A stretch of DNA of 64,000 nt from Dermatophagoides farinae (taxonomy: Eukaryota; Arthropoda; Arachnida; Sarcoptiformes; Pyroglyphidae), in assembly GCF_024713945.1 (NCBI RefSeq), contig NC_134683.1:3039501-3103500 (forward strand), given 5' to 3'. The notes beneath the pieces are model-generated. The model did not search any database. It was given only the letters and a program-made list of their open reading frames with translations, and was not told the origin of the DNA. Positions 62,540-64,000 of this stretch are shown here, in pieces (position 1 is the first letter of the stretch; every line of letters starts with the position of its first letter). The translations under genes were made by a program, and so were the position numbers.

Positions 62540-64000
62540 TCACTGAATTGTTTTAATAGTGAAACAATCATTCGAACAACCAAGTCCGGGAAATATTACA
62601 TTTGATGGTAATTTTCGTTGATTTAAATATTCGATACGCTCAATACGTTTACGACGATTTTCAAATGGATTATGACGGATACAAAACAATGTAATGGCTA
62701 TGGTTTGATAAAGCAAAGCATTAACGGCAGTCATCAGGATAGAATAATAAAAATAATCATCATGTAAATAACCAAATTTATACAAAACAATCTGTATTTC
62801 TCTATCATTACAACGTCCGAAACCAAATATTAGCAATACAATGGCTTCAACTTGATATCGGAAAAGATTAAATGTTGTCAACAATTTAAATGCCATGTGT
62901 GATAATGCATGTGGTGACACTGCACAAACAATCGATAGTATTGATAAAATCGGCAATGATATATATAAAATAAATGGATTTCGACCAAACAAAATGGACA
63001 ATATATAACCAGCACCTTGAAATGCAATCAGTGGCAATATGATGATGATGATCATATAATAAGGAACATATGGACGAATTGGTGAGTAAATATCAACAAT
63101 AAACGGATAAATGATGATTATAGGTATTATGAGCATCCAGAGATTGCTTTGGCCACATAGAATGTACCTGAACTATACCATCCTGTAAAACGAAACGACA
63201 ATGAAAAAAAAACAACAAACAAATCAACAAACACTTACCATTACGATGTTCAATTTGAAATAATTTTCTTTGTGATGTAAAAATCATTGCAAAAAATATA
63301 AAACAAATTATGCCGAAATTATCTAGACAATACATCATGTATTGAAAACTAATATAAAGTTCTAAACTTTCGTCAATGGAACGATTACAATTCAATAGAT
63401 CTTCATCCAGACTAATGCAACCATTTCTATAGGCAATATCTGGATCAATTAAACTTTTTATTATCAAACCATTTAATATAGCAAATATAGTGACAGCCAA
63501 AATCAAAAATCTTGCCATTAGACTGCCAATGTAGAAATATAATTGACGTTTGATTAATATTCTGATTGATTGTAATGAAAATCTTGTTCGATTCATTTGT
63601 GGCCCATCTAAAATGTATCGTGTATCCGTTAATAACTGATCGTCGGATTGATTTTCCAAGATTGATTCGTTTGTCGCTTGAACCAATGTTTTAATTTGTT
63701 GTTCCAAATGATTCAAACTAGAATATTTCATCATTTCTTCAACAGCAAATTTATCATCGCCATCACCATTTTCGTCGTTACAAACTTGCTGGAGATGGTC
63801 ACTGATTTGTGATGGTGGTCCCGAGAAGATGCAAACACCACCTCTAGCCAGGATGTAGACCTGATCAAAAAGCATTAACATTTCAGTATTTGGTTGATGA
63901 ATGGCTGCTACTATGGTGATGTTGTGTTTATGTGACATTTTTCGTAAACATGTAACGATCACTTCGGCTGAATTCGAATCTAAACCACTGGTTGGTTCAT
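62540..64000 (-). CDS. ABCG-type half-transporter, 3' part, frame disrupted
   Basis: The gene runs off the window at 64000. Coding pieces are 64000-63239 and 63182 onward, joined across a 56-bp intron, and a second frame from 63136 to 62540. ABCG half-transporters dimerise in membranes to export lipids, sterols or pigment precursors using ATP. Seen here are the end of the nucleotide-binding domain (EPTSGLDS of the Walker B/D-loop at 63998-63975, AAIHQPN with the switch His, LARGG and SGPP), a linker, and then the membrane domain with GWYSSGTFYVAKAIS after the intron and several hydrophobic helices. It ends with a RYQVEAIVLLIFGFG block. Between AKAIS and the next helix the frame changes by one base (63137-63146). 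This is either an assembly indel or a real lesion. No subtype (white, ABCG1 or ABCG5/8-like) could be assigned without the N-terminal half. Confidence 0.82.

Noticed and set aside
1-64000. tRNA, rRNA or CRISPR features
   Set aside because: No sequence with a GGTTCGAAnCC-type B box in tRNA context, no rRNA-like stretch and no spaced repeat array was seen by eye; a covariance-model scan was not possible.

Overview
The window looks like nuclear DNA of a small-genome arthropod, most likely an astigmatid mite of the Dermatophagoides/Euroglyphus/Sarcoptes type. The sequence shows an A+T-rich base composition, dense (GAT)n/(ATC)n, (CAA)n, (CA)n and poly-A/T tracts in non-coding DNA, mostly short GT-AG introns (about 50-120 bp) and coding exons with runs of Asn, Asp, His, Ser and Gln. 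The genes themselves are clearly animal: cadherin, DEG/ENaC channel, cullin, ABCG transporter and a YTHDC2/Bgcn-type protein. The mite assignment is inference from style; no species marker was seen.

Layout. 1-17832 has no gene I can support; it is microsatellite-rich DNA holding one island of decayed transposon sequence (about 5650-6830) with an LTR-retrotransposon integrase remnant. 17833-25044 (+) is a ten-exon gene for a single-pass cadherin of the Cad87A/CDH23 kind; it carries one 1-nt frame disruption near 19500. 25045-29250 is intergenic. 29251-50287 (+) is a six-exon gene with a 12.7-kb first coding intron, encoding a low-complexity protein of about 2485 residues of unknown function with SH3-ligand-like proline motifs and one globular C-terminal block. 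52240-50481 (-) is a four-exon DEG/ENaC channel subunit, convergent with the giant gene (193 bp between stop codons).

57477-53713 (-) is a four-exon homologue of YTHDC2/Bgcn in which every helicase catalytic motif is lost, with an R3H-like start, ankyrin repeats inside the helicase core and no YTH domain. 60011-57660 (-) is a single-exon, very divergent cullin that keeps the neddylation lysine. 60083-62501 is an island of dead transposon sequence (an internally deleted DDE transposase and the 3' end of a LINE), bounded by an exact 19-bp direct repeat. 64000-62540 (-) is the 3' part of an ABCG half-transporter, cut by the window edge and with one frame disruption.

Exons were joined by hand from GT/AG sites and reading phase. 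The two gapless multi-exon minus-strand genes and the giant plus-strand gene give coding lengths that are exact multiples of three, and the cadherin does so once one base is removed, which supports the models. No RNA genes, CRISPR arrays or bacterial-type operons were seen. I did not find a convincingly new multi-gene system. The most unusual items are the fully degenerate helicase beside a fast-evolving cullin, the modular giant protein with three frame-neutral exons, and the direct-repeat-bounded transposon island.
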